This document shows, piece by piece, positions 1-6,585 of a stretch of DNA of 26,909 nt. Source of the stretch: an uncultured Lachnospiraceae bacterium (GTDB taxonomy: Bacteria > Bacillota > Clostridia > Lachnospirales > Lachnospiraceae); the NCBI GenBank assembly GCA_910588955.1, contig CAJURQ010000041.1, positions 1-26,909 of the forward strand, written 5' to 3'. Within the stretch, counting starts at the first letter, position 1; every line of letters starts with the position of its first letter. The translations under genes were made by a program, and so were the position numbers. The notes under the pieces were generated by a model, which saw only the letters and a program-made list of their open reading frames with translations, ran no database searches and was not told the DNA's origin.

Positions 1-64
1 TTATAGCCAGACCTGTAGAAAAGGTAAAGAATGGCTATGTCTATATAATACGAGGCGGAAACAG
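1..64 (+). other. Stretch upstream of the first repeat: leader end or gene tail
   Basis: These 64 bases precede the first clear repeat and carry no recognisable motif. By position they should be the proximal CRISPR leader. Two frames are open here, and one of them would end at a TAG inside the first repeat (66-68), so the tail of an upstream gene is also possible. The piece is too short to decide. Confidence 0.3.
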
Positions 65-488
65 GTAGATATAGAAACAGAGTGGAATTTAAAGGAAATT
101 TCTGCGACAATGCATGAAATTGTTATAGGTAGATATAGAAACAGAGTGGAATTTAAAGAATGATGAATGAGTTTAAGCGATTCCGCCAGGAGATGGTAGA
201 TATAGAAACAGAGTGGAATTTAAAGTACAAAGGAACTGATTGCGATTCCGGCGGTTCTCACGGTAGATATAGAAACAGAGTGGAATTTAAAGGATGATAT
301 GTCAGAAATGCTGAAAAACACTGAAACGTAGATATAGAAACAGAGTGGAATTTAAAGTGCTGGCGTTAGACGATTACCGCTTCGCGCTGCTGAGTAGATA
401 TAGAAACAGAGTGGAATTTAAAGATATGCCAATGTTCACTAATATCAATTTCTCCAGCGTAGATATAGAAACAGAGTGGAATTTGAAT
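65..488 (+). CRISPR. CRISPR array, 7 repeats, 6 spacers
   Basis: Seven 30-bp direct repeats start at 65, 129, 196, 263, 328, 394 and 459. Each begins GTAGATAT and ends ATTTAAAG. The first six are identical; the seventh (459-488) has two changes near its 3' end (positions 485 and 488). The six spacers are unrelated and 34-37 bp long (95-128, 159-195, 226-262, 293-327, 358-393, 424-458). Decay of the last copy and the 3' end resembling the ATTGAAA(C/G) crRNA 5' handle of type I and III systems both suggest transcription on the plus strand with the leader to the left. The repeat has no strong internal palindrome. No cas gene is in the window, so the subtype cannot be set; I-B or III is a guess from the repeat end. 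Confidence 0.97.
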
Positions 489-585
489 GAAGATATTTAG
501 GGACGAGAACAGAATCCATTTTGCGGAAAGATATGCAGCATCTGATTATGGAGATTCCTATGAAACGGGGGTATTTGAAATATGA
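487..585 (+). CDS. Tiny hypothetical ORF, 32 aa, next to the CRISPR array
   Basis: The ATG at 487 lies inside the degenerate last CRISPR repeat, with an in-frame stop directly before it (484-486). The 32-codon frame ends in a TGA that overlaps the start of the next ORF in an ATGA arrangement (582-585), which suggests translational coupling. The purine-rich AGAGTGGA of the repeat lies about 6 nt ahead and could act as a ribosome site. The peptide starts MKIFRDENRI, is acidic and aromatic-rich, and has no signal peptide or membrane segment. I do not recognise it. It may be a remnant of a longer gene or not be translated at all. Confidence 0.35.
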   Translation: MKIFRDENRIHFAERYAASDYGDSYETGVFEI

Positions 586-770
586 GCGAAAAGCAGTTGA
601 CAGCGGATCAGATAGAGAGGATTAACAAGTTAAAACAGAAAGCGATAGAAGAAATTGACAAAATACCGGAAGGTCCGAACAGAAGAGTTCTTGATGGAGG
701 ACGTTCAGAACCATACTATTCGATAGGGAAGAAACTCATGGAGGATATAAGGACCGTCATGGAAGAGTAG
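582..770 (+). CDS. Small hypothetical protein, 62 aa
   Basis: A 62-residue frame with a G-rich stretch (CGGGGGT) about 8-9 nt before the ATG. The sequence is charged and predicted largely helical: an N-terminal Lys/Glu-rich helix (residues about 7-28), a Gly/Pro/Arg-rich middle (about 29-45) and a C-terminal helix. It has no Cys, signal peptide or membrane segment. Its start overlaps the preceding 32-codon ORF by four bases. No family is recognised. Because it sits between a CRISPR array and the glnA promoter, a CRISPR-related role is conceivable but unsupported. Confidence 0.5.
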   Translation: MSEKQLTADQIERINKLKQKAIEEIDKIPEGPNRRVLDGGRSEPYYSIGKKLMEDIRTVMEE

Positions 771-828
771 GGTGTAGATATTTATCATCGAAATAATAAA
801 TGGCACTAAACAAGAAATGTCATGTGGC

Positions 829-858
829 TTGACAAAAGAACAAAAAAACTGATATGAT
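829..858 (+). promoter_or_regulatory. Sigma-A-type promoter of glnA
   Basis: A perfect -35 box TTGACA (829-834) and a -10 box TATGAT (853-858) are separated by 18 bp. The start site would be near 865, just ahead of the attenuator hairpin. Confidence 0.8.
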
Positions 859-870
859 TGTACCGAACAA

Positions 871-903
871 GGGCGTTCTTACAGGGATAGAGCGCCCTTT
901 TTT
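871..903 (+). terminator. Intrinsic terminator/attenuator in the glnA leader
   Basis: GGGCGTTCT (871-879) pairs with AGAGCGCCC (889-897) to give a 9-bp stem containing one G-U pair, followed by six T. It lies between the glnA promoter and the glnA ribosome site, so it should stop transcription unless overcome. The loop can close on T880-A887 to leave the hexaloop ACAGGG, with A at position 1 and G at position 4, the pattern that ANTAR proteins recognise. An ANTAR protein is encoded directly after glnA. The usual second ANTAR hairpin was not found, so attenuation is likely but the ANTAR link is inference. Confidence 0.75.
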
Positions 904-946
904 CGCGCATAAGCAGAGTTGGAAAGAGAAGGAAAGGCGGTATCGC

Positions 947-2281
947 ATGAGAAAAAACTATAGCAGGGAAGATATTATAAAATTGGTTGAGGAGGAGGAC
1001 GTGGAGTTTATCAGGCTCCAGTTCACGGATATTTTCGGTAACTTAAAGAATCTGGCAATTACGGCGGGACAGCTTGAGAAGGCGCTCAACAACGACTGTA
1101 TGTTTGACGGTTCTTCCATCGAAGGATTTGCCAGCGTGGAGGAGTCGGACATGTATCTGCATCCGGATTTAGGCACGTTGGAAATTTTCCCGTGGAGACC
1201 CCAGCAGGGAAAGGTGGCGCGTCTGATCTGTGATGTGTATCGTCCTGACAGAAAGCCTTTTGCGGGCGATCCCCGCTATGTCCTGAAGCGGGCGATTCAG
1301 GAGGCGGAAGAGATGGGCTTTACATTCCGGGTGGGAGCGGAGTGCGAGTTTTTCCTGTTCCATCTGGATGACAACGGTATGCCGACCACGCTCACCCACG
1401 AAAAAGCAGGCTATTTTGACGTCGGTCCGGTAGACCTTGGAGAGAACGCAAGGCGCGATATGGTGCTCACGCTTGAGGACATGGGCTTTGTGGTGGAGGC
1501 GTCCCACCACGACGTAGCGTCGGCACAGCATGAGATCAGTTTCTGCTATGACGACGCGCTGACGACGGCGGACAATATTATGACGTTTAAACTGGCAGTC
1601 AGGACGATTGCAAAGAGACACGGGCTTCACGCCAGTTTTATGCCAAAGCCCAAATATGGGGTCAACGGTTCTGGTATGCATATCAATATGTCGCTTTTGA
1701 AGGATGGGAAAAATATTTTTGCGGATGAAGCGGGCGCCCATGGGTTAAGCCGTGATGCATACGCCTTTCTGGGCGGTGTTATGGAGCATATGCGGGGCAT
1801 GACGGCAATTATGAATCCGATTGTCAATTCTTATAAAAGGCTTGTGCCGGGCTTTGAGGCGCCGGTATATATCGCGTGGAGCGCGACGAACCGGAGCCCG
1901 CTCATCCGTATTCCGGCGGCAGCGGGGGACGCGGTGCGGATGGAGCTTCGCAGTCCTGATCCGACGGCAAATCCGTATCTGGCGCTGGCGGCAGTCTTGC
2001 GTGCCGGGCTTGACGGAATGAAGAGGCAGACAGCCGTGCCGGAGAGCGTGGACTGCAATATTTTCCGCATGAGCGAGCAGGAGCGGAGAGAGCGGAAGAT
2101 TGAGGAACTGCCGGGAACGCTGGCGGAGGCGGTCTCCTGCATGGAGCAAGATGCGTTTATGAGGGAGACGCTGGGAGATCATGTGTTTGAGAAGTATATT
2201 GCCCTGAAAAAGGAGGAGTGGAACCGCTACCGCAGTCAGGTTACGGATTGGGAACTCAACGAGTACTTGAATCAATTCTGA
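947..2281 (+). CDS. glnA: Glutamine synthetase, type I
   Basis: Catalyses ATP-dependent condensation of glutamate and ammonia to glutamine in the cytoplasm, as a dodecamer in this family. The ATG at 947 gives 444 residues, the usual size of the short Gram-positive GSI-alpha type, and has GGAAAGGCGG about 7 nt upstream. An in-frame start at 854 lies within the promoter and is not used. Visible landmarks are the N-terminal beta-grasp with MFDGSSIEGF, the metal and substrate region around AECEFF, the ATP loop NGSGMH, the flap Glu in GFEAPVYIAWS and the NRSPLIRIP arginines. No adenylylation-site tyrosine region like that of the enterobacterial form is apparent, so control is probably feedback plus the leader attenuator. 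The ANTAR regulator follows 73 nt downstream. Confidence 0.97.
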   Translation: MRKNYSREDIIKLVEEEDVEFIRLQFTDIFGNLKNLAITAGQLEKALNNDCMFDGSSIEGFASVEESDMYLHPDLGTLEIFPWRPQQGKVARLICDVYRPDRKPFAGDPRYVLKRAIQEAEEMGFTFRVGAECEFFLFHLDDNGMPTTLTHEKAGYFDVGPVDLGENARRDMVLTLEDMGFVVEASHHDVASAQHEISFCYDDALTTADNIMTFKLAVRTIAKRHGLHASFMPKPKYGVNGSGMHINMSLLKDGKNIFADEAGAHGLSRDAYAFLGGVMEHMRGMTAIMNPIVNSYKRLVPGFEAPVYIAWSATNRSPLIRIPAAAGDAVRMELRSPDPTANPYLALAAVLRAGLDGMKRQTAVPESVDCNIFRMSEQERRERKIEELPGTLAEAVSCMEQDAFMRETLGDHVFEKYIALKKEEWNRYRSQVTDWELNEYLNQF

Positions 2282-2354
2282 TTGCCAGTGAGGGCAGTCG
2301 GGCAAGCCAATTTAAATAACATATGTTTTCACATAAAGGGAAGGGGGTGAGCGT

Positions 2355-2903
2355 GTGTTTAACATCATAGTGGTACTGCCAAAGCCCGAGGACGCCAAAG
2401 GCATCCGAAACCTTCTGATGAAAAACGGATTTCGGGTAGACAGCGTATGTACGACAGGTTCCCAGGCGCTTAGCAGAATGGATGAGTTGAACGACGGGCT
2501 TGTGATCTGCAGCTACCGAATGTCCGACATGATGTACCATGAACTGCACGCCTGCCTTCCGAAAGGATTCGAGATGCTGCTGCTTGCCTCCGCGAACGTG
2601 CTGCAGGAGTGCGATCTTCGCGATATTATGAGCCTTGCCATGCCGCTTAAGGTGCATGATCTGATCAACACGGTGGATATGATGGGGCAGGCGATTGAGC
2701 GGCGAAAGAGGCGGGAAAGGCAGCGTCCCAGAGAGCGCAGCGCGCAGGAGGAAGGACTGATCAAGGAGGCGAAGGCGCTTTTGATGAACCGGAATCATAT
2801 GACAGAGGAGGAGGCGCACCGTTATCTGCAGAAATGCAGTATGGACAGCGGCACCAATCTGGTTGAGGAGGCGCAGATGGTGCTTGTCATGATGCGGATG
2901 TGA
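2355..2903 (+). CDS. ANTAR-domain antiterminator with degenerate receiver
   Basis: 182 residues starting at GTG 2355, with a strong AAGGGAAGGGGG ribosome site 7 nt upstream. Residues about 1-110 resemble a response-regulator receiver, but the phospho-acceptor aspartate position (in ICSYRM, about residue 53) is Ser, so phosphorylation is unlikely. A basic Arg-rich linker (about 115-127) leads to a C-terminal ANTAR domain (about 128-182), recognisable by IKEAKALLM, MTEEEAHRYL and the hydrophobic tail. ANTAR domains bind tandem hexaloop hairpins in RNA and prevent terminator formation; in Clostridia such proteins are often linked to nitrogen genes. Its place after glnA and the glnA leader terminator suggest it controls glnA. 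The signal it senses cannot be read from the sequence. Confidence 0.9.
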   Translation: MFNIIVVLPKPEDAKGIRNLLMKNGFRVDSVCTTGSQALSRMDELNDGLVICSYRMSDMMYHELHACLPKGFEMLLLASANVLQECDLRDIMSLAMPLKVHDLINTVDMMGQAIERRKRRERQRPRERSAQEEGLIKEAKALLMNRNHMTEEEAHRYLQKCSMDSGTNLVEEAQMVLVMMRM

Positions 2904-3061
2904 TACACGGCGGAAAATATGTGATTCGGTGTATTTTGCACGACGATATGGCATTTTCGACGGAATGAATGTATACTGAAAAGAAGACTGGCAAATGTCA
3001 TTGTAGAGAATCGGTTTCATCAAATAGGAACCATCAAATTATTAGAGGGGCGGAGTTTGAT

Positions 3062-3895
3062 ATGAAATTCACAAAAATGCATGGCTGCGGTAACGATTAT
3101 GTCTATGTGGACAGAAGCCGCGAGCAGATACCGCAGGAGGAAAAGCCGGAACTGGTGCGCCGCTTAAGCGACAGGCATTTCGGTATCGGCGGGGACGGGG
3201 TGATTTTTATCAATCCCTCCGATGAGGCGGACTTTGAGATGGAGATGTACAATGCGGACGGCACCCGGGCGGAAATGTGCGGCAACGGCATCCGCTGCGT
3301 GGGAAAATTTGTCTACGACAAGGGGCTCACCGATAAAACTGACATAACCGTCATAAGCGCGGGGAGTGTAAAGTATCTGACGCTTATTGTAAAAGATGGA
3401 AAGGCGGAACAGGTAAAGGTCAATATGGGCGCGCCGGAGCTTAAGGCGGCGCTGGTGCCTGTTATCAGTGAGAATGAGAGGGCGATCGACGAGCCGATTT
3501 GTGTGCAGGGGAAAGACTATAAAATGACATGTGTGTCAATGGGGAATCCTCATGCGGTGGTGTATTTGGACGACGTGGATTCCCTTGACATAGAAGAAAT
3601 AGGTCCTTATTTTGAGAACCACGAGCGGTTTCCGAGGCGGACCAACACGGAGTTTGTGAAAGTGATTGACAGAAATACCGTACAGATGCGGGTGTGGGAG
3701 CGCGGCACGGGAGAGACCCTCGCCTGTGGTACGGGGGCATGCGCGGTGGCGGTATCCTGTGTTTTAAACGGGCTGACGGAGGAGACGGTCACGGTAAGGC
3801 TTCTCGGCGGCGACCTTGTCATTACGTGGAACAGGGAGGAAAATGTGGTCTATATGACGGGACCTGCGGCGACGGTGTTTGAAGGTGAGATATAA
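3062..3895 (+). CDS. dapF: Diaminopimelate epimerase
   Basis: Interconverts LL- and meso-diaminopimelate, the last step before lysine and peptidoglycan cross-link precursors. The ATG at 3062 follows a GAGGGGCGGAG site and gives 277 residues, normal for the family; an in-frame upstream ATG at 2969 lacks the family N-terminus. The family opening MKFTKMHGCGNDYVYVD is complete. The two catalytic cysteines are visible: Cys73 in MCGNGIRC and Cys222 in the GETLACGTGACA motif. The substrate-binding GGDGV and the NADG motif (YNADGTRAE) are also present. dapL lies 70 nt downstream, so the pair provides consecutive steps of the aminotransferase variant of the pathway. Confidence 0.97.
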   Translation: MKFTKMHGCGNDYVYVDRSREQIPQEEKPELVRRLSDRHFGIGGDGVIFINPSDEADFEMEMYNADGTRAEMCGNGIRCVGKFVYDKGLTDKTDITVISAGSVKYLTLIVKDGKAEQVKVNMGAPELKAALVPVISENERAIDEPICVQGKDYKMTCVSMGNPHAVVYLDDVDSLDIEEIGPYFENHERFPRRTNTEFVKVIDRNTVQMRVWERGTGETLACGTGACAVAVSCVLNGLTEETVTVRLLGGDLVITWNREENVVYMTGPAATVFEGEI

Positions 3896-3965
3896 AAGGA
3901 CGCGAGGCAGGAAGCAAGAGTTTACATAATATTAAATTGTAGAAGAGAGAAAGGATCAGACACTT

Positions 3966-5186
3966 ATGGTTAAGGTGAATGACAATTACTTGAAATTACC
4001 CGGGAGCTATCTTTTTTCCACCATCGGCAAAAAAGTGAACGCTTACGTATCGGCTAACCCGGACAAAAAAATTATCAGACTGGGAATCGGCGACGTGACA
4101 AAGCCGCTCACTCCCGCCATTATCAGCGCGCTTCACGGGGCGGTGGATGAGATGGCGGACGAGAAGACGTTCCGCGGGTATGCGCCCGACTTGGGCTACG
4201 AGTTTTTGCGCGCGGCGATTGCGGAGAATGATTACAGGGCGAGGGGCTGTCAGATTGATGCGGACGAGATTTTTGTCTCCGATGGGGCGAAGTGCGACTC
4301 CGGCAACATTCAGGAGATTTTTGCTACGGACAATAAGATTGCGGTCTGCGATCCCGTCTACCCGGTGTATGTGGACACGAATGTGATGGCGGGCAGAACA
4401 GGCGTTTATGATGAAAGCACGGGCAACTGGAGCGATGTGATTTACATGCCCTGCACGGCGGAGAATGGCTTTGCACCGGAACTGCCGAAGACCGTTCCCG
4501 ATTTGATTTACCTCTGTTTCCCGAACAATCCGACCGGATCTACCATCACGAAAGCGCAGCTGCAAGAGTGGGTGGATTACGCCAACAAAAACGGCTCCGT
4601 CATTATTTACGATGCGGCTTACGAGGCATATATTTCCGAGGCGGACGTGCCCCACACCATCTACGAGTGCGAGGGGGCGAGAACTTGTGCGATTGAACTT
4701 CGCTCTTTCTCCAAAAACGCGGGCTTTACCGGTGTGCGTCTGGGATTTACCGTGGTTCCGAAGGAACTGAAAGCAGGGGATGTGGCGATCCACGGCCTCT
4801 GGGCAAGGCGGCATGGCACGAAGTACAACGGTGCGCCCTATATCATCCAGCGGGCGGGCGAGGCGGTCTACAGCGAGGCTGGAAAGAGAGAGACGAAAGA
4901 GCTGGTTGCCTATTATATGAAGAACGCGGCTTATATTCTGGACGGTTTGAAAGCGGCGGGTTATCAGGTTTCCGGCGGCGTCAATGCGCCTTATATCTGG
5001 TTGAAGGCGCCGAACGGCATGACGAGCTGGGAGTTCTTCGACTACCTGCTTGAGACGGCAAATGTGGTCGGCACGCCCGGGTCGGGCTTCGGACCGAGCG
5101 GCGAGACGTATTTTAGACTGACGGCGTTCGGCAGTTATGAGAATACCGTGGAGGCGGTAGACCGAATCAAGAGGCTGGGAGTGTAA
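3966..5186 (+). CDS. dapL: LL-diaminopimelate aminotransferase
   Basis: PLP-dependent fold-type I enzyme that converts tetrahydrodipicolinate and glutamate directly to LL-diaminopimelate, bypassing the succinylase and acetylase routes. The 406-residue length matches the family. The signature opening (NDNYLKLPGSYLF), LGIGDVTKPL, the PLP-phosphate region DGAKCDSGN, CFPNNPTG and the Schiff-base lysine Lys250 in SFSKNAGFTGVRLG are all visible. The ATG at 3966 follows AAGGATC about 10 nt upstream. Location after dapF supports DapL rather than a generic aspartate aminotransferase. Confidence 0.96.
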   Translation: MVKVNDNYLKLPGSYLFSTIGKKVNAYVSANPDKKIIRLGIGDVTKPLTPAIISALHGAVDEMADEKTFRGYAPDLGYEFLRAAIAENDYRARGCQIDADEIFVSDGAKCDSGNIQEIFATDNKIAVCDPVYPVYVDTNVMAGRTGVYDESTGNWSDVIYMPCTAENGFAPELPKTVPDLIYLCFPNNPTGSTITKAQLQEWVDYANKNGSVIIYDAAYEAYISEADVPHTIYECEGARTCAIELRSFSKNAGFTGVRLGFTVVPKELKAGDVAIHGLWARRHGTKYNGAPYIIQRAGEAVYSEAGKRETKELVAYYMKNAAYILDGLKAAGYQVSGGVNAPYIWLKAPNGMTSWEFFDYLLETANVVGTPGSGFGPSGETYFRLTAFGSYENTVEAVDRIKRLGV

Positions 5187-5310
5187 GGCAGTGCGGTTTC
5201 GAGCGGAAAGCACATGCCTGTGTCATTCGGCTGCCGCAGGAAAGTAGGGACATTAGAAGAGAATTTTTGTCTAAAAAAAGTTTTTGATGGCAAAAGAGAG
5301 GAATCGGAAC

Positions 5311-5949
5311 ATGGACATATATTTGCTCCGGCACGGGGAGACGGACTGGAATAAAAAGCGGCTCCTGCAGGGACACACGGATATTCCGTTGAATGAAAAA
5401 GGAAGAGCGCAGGTGGACGACACGGTGCGAATCTTAAGTGCGCTTGACGTACGGATGGACGTCATCGTTTCAAGCCCCTTGAAGAGAGCGCGCGAAACCG
5501 CGGAGATTGCGGCGAGGAGGCTGAATTATCCGAGAGAGAAGATAGCAGTGGAGGACTTTCTCATCGAGCGCGGCTTTGGCGAGGGGGAGGGCATGTCGCT
5601 TGATGAGATGAAAGCAAAGTATCAAGGCAGCGACTGCCCCGGCATGGAATCGAGAGAGGCGTTGGTAAAGCGCGCGGGACAGGCTTTTCAAAAAATAACG
5701 GAAGATTTTTGTGAGGCGGAGCGGATTCTTCTGACGGCGCACGGGGCGGTTTTGTTTGCGCTGCTCGAGGCGGTCTGTGAGGAGCCGATTCCCTATGAAG
5801 GACATGCGGCATGTATCACGCAGGGCAGTATTTACCGGATTCGCACGGAGAACGGCAGGATTTCCTTTGCCGGGTATGATGAAAAAACGGGCGGATTTGT
5901 GGAGTTGGACGCAGCGGGGCTTGGGCGGTCGGCGAGAATTTATCTGTAA
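5311..5949 (+). CDS. Histidine phosphatase (phosphoglycerate mutase-like)
   Basis: About 212 residues of the histidine phosphatase superfamily. The phospho-histidine motif LLRHGETDWN is at the N-terminus and a second catalytic His sits in LTAHGAVLFALLE. The SSPLKRARETAEI motif and GFGEGEGMSLDEM (catalytic Glu region) complete the branch 1 pattern. The ATG at 5311 is preferred because AGAGAGGA lies 7 nt ahead and the protein then begins right at the first strand; starts at 5284 or 5287 would add 8-9 residues without a good ribosome site. Substrate is unknown: members include cobalamin phosphatase, broad phosphatases and phosphoglycerate mutases. It follows dapL after about 120 nt, probably co-transcribed, with no evident functional link. 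Confidence 0.88.
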   Translation: MDIYLLRHGETDWNKKRLLQGHTDIPLNEKGRAQVDDTVRILSALDVRMDVIVSSPLKRARETAEIAARRLNYPREKIAVEDFLIERGFGEGEGMSLDEMKAKYQGSDCPGMESREALVKRAGQAFQKITEDFCEAERILLTAHGAVLFALLEAVCEEPIPYEGHAACITQGSIYRIRTENGRISFAGYDEKTGGFVELDAAGLGRSARIYL

Positions 5950-5979
5950 TGCCGTCCTGTGATGTCATGTGTGGCGAGG

Positions 5980-6010
5980 CAGGATGGTTCCTGTCATTTG
6001 TTTCTTAAAG
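5980..6010 (+). terminator. Weak possible terminator after the phosphatase gene
   Basis: CAGGA (5980-5984) can pair with TCCTG (5989-5993) around a 4-base loop, followed by the T-rich stretch TCATTTGTTTCTT. The stem is short and the T tract interrupted. Its position between the phosphatase and the aspS promoter is where a terminator is expected. Confidence 0.35.
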
Positions 6011-6059
6011 TATAGTTGTACTTTTTTGCGTACATAGTGTATTTTTTAGCATAAAATAC

Positions 6060-6088
6060 TTGCATATAGGAAAGAATTATGTTATACA
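6060..6088 (+). promoter_or_regulatory. Promoter of the aspS-gatCAB leader
   Basis: TTGCAT (6060-6065) and TATACA (6083-6088) are separated by 17 bp in an A/T-rich stretch, placing the start near 6095 at the beginning of the T-box leader. Confidence 0.7.
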
Positions 6089-6094
6089 TGTATA

Positions 6095-6431
6095 CAAATA
6101 ATTAAATGCTATGAAGGAGACTCACCTTGAGGGAAGCGACAGGAATACGGCGTCACCGACTGAGAGCGCTGTTTGTGGAAGGCAGGGACGGGAACACTCC
6201 GGAGCAGATTGTCTGAATTTCAAGACATCATGTCATGACAGAAAGTTGACACGGATGTCAGTGACATAAGCGTCATAAATGAAACTAGGGCAGTACGTTA
6301 CACGCGTTAAGTGTTTGAGAGGGTAAGGCGAATCACATCTTCTATGGAGATGGCAGCTTATCAATGCGGGTGGTACCGCGGATAATGAAAATATCCGTCC
6401 CGGAATACAGTAATGTGTTCCGGGACGTTTT
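6095..6431 (+). promoter_or_regulatory. T-box riboswitch, probable Asn (AAC) specifier
   Basis: The conserved T-box core TGGTACCGCG is at 6371-6380, within an antiterminator arm that can close through CGGATA and TATCCG. The competing terminator is a perfect 10-bp stem, CGTCCCGGAA (6396-6405) with TTCCGGGACG (6418-6427), then TTTT. Stem I can be drawn by hand: TGCT (6107-6110) with AGCA (6203-6206), GGAG (6116-6119) with CTCC (6197-6200), and CCTTG (6125-6129) with CAGGG (6183-6187). This puts GAACA (6192-6196) on the 3' side of the specifier loop, so the specifier is probably AAC (Asn) followed by the usual purine; GAA (Glu) overlaps it. CATCT and AGATG around 6334-6351 can form stem III. Uncharged tRNA should switch on aspS-gatCAB. 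T-box identity is firm; the specifier is inferred. Confidence 0.92.
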
Positions 6432-6435
6432 GCGC

Positions 6436-6555
6436 GTATAAGCAGAGTCAGAAGGCTTATGGAACATGAGCCATGCTTGCATGAGCGAATGTTTCGGAAG
6501 GCTTCTGACGAGCAACGCGAATGAGAGATGCGGAGCATCTCGAATCTGCCTATAC
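6436..6555. repeat. Structured palindromic element between T-box and aspS
   Basis: An outer stem GTATAAGCAGA (6436-6446) with TCTGCCTATAC (6545-6555) has one mismatch and encloses two hairpins. The first is long and imperfect: GTCAGAAG (6447-6454) with CTTCTGAC (6502-6509), AACAT (6463-6467) with ATGTT (6489-6493), and CATGC (6472-6476) with GCATG (6479-6483). The second is GAGATGC (6525-6531) with GCATCTC (6535-6541). The whole looks like a three-way junction. It starts just after the T-box terminator and ends 30 nt before aspS. It could be a dispersed REP- or MITE-like repeat or a functional RNA; no known family was recognised. Confidence 0.6.
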
Positions 6556-6585
6556 AAGACGTATTTATGAAAAGGAGAGACCGTT

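Noticed and set aside
1..29. A degenerate eighth CRISPR repeat at the left edge (the spacing fits and it ends TAAAG)
   Set aside because: Only about a third of the bases match, mostly the last five; this is no better than chance.
3..68. Open frame ending at a TAG inside the first CRISPR repeat, possible C-terminus of an upstream protein
   Set aside because: Only 21 codons are visible and another frame is open as well; without the upstream sequence it cannot be told from chance.
854..946. 31-codon N-terminal extension of glnA
   Set aside because: It starts inside the -10 box and runs through the terminator; the family N-terminus and the ribosome site fit the ATG at 947.
1169..1741. Long minus-strand frame opposite glnA, and similar long frames opposite dapL, aspS, gatA and gatB
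   Set aside because: These are shadows of strongly G/C-biased genes on the other strand; they show no ribosome site and no family features.
5188..5235. GGCAG/CTGCC inverted repeat after dapL as a terminator
   Set aside because: The stem is only 5 bp with a loop of over 30 bases and no T tract follows.
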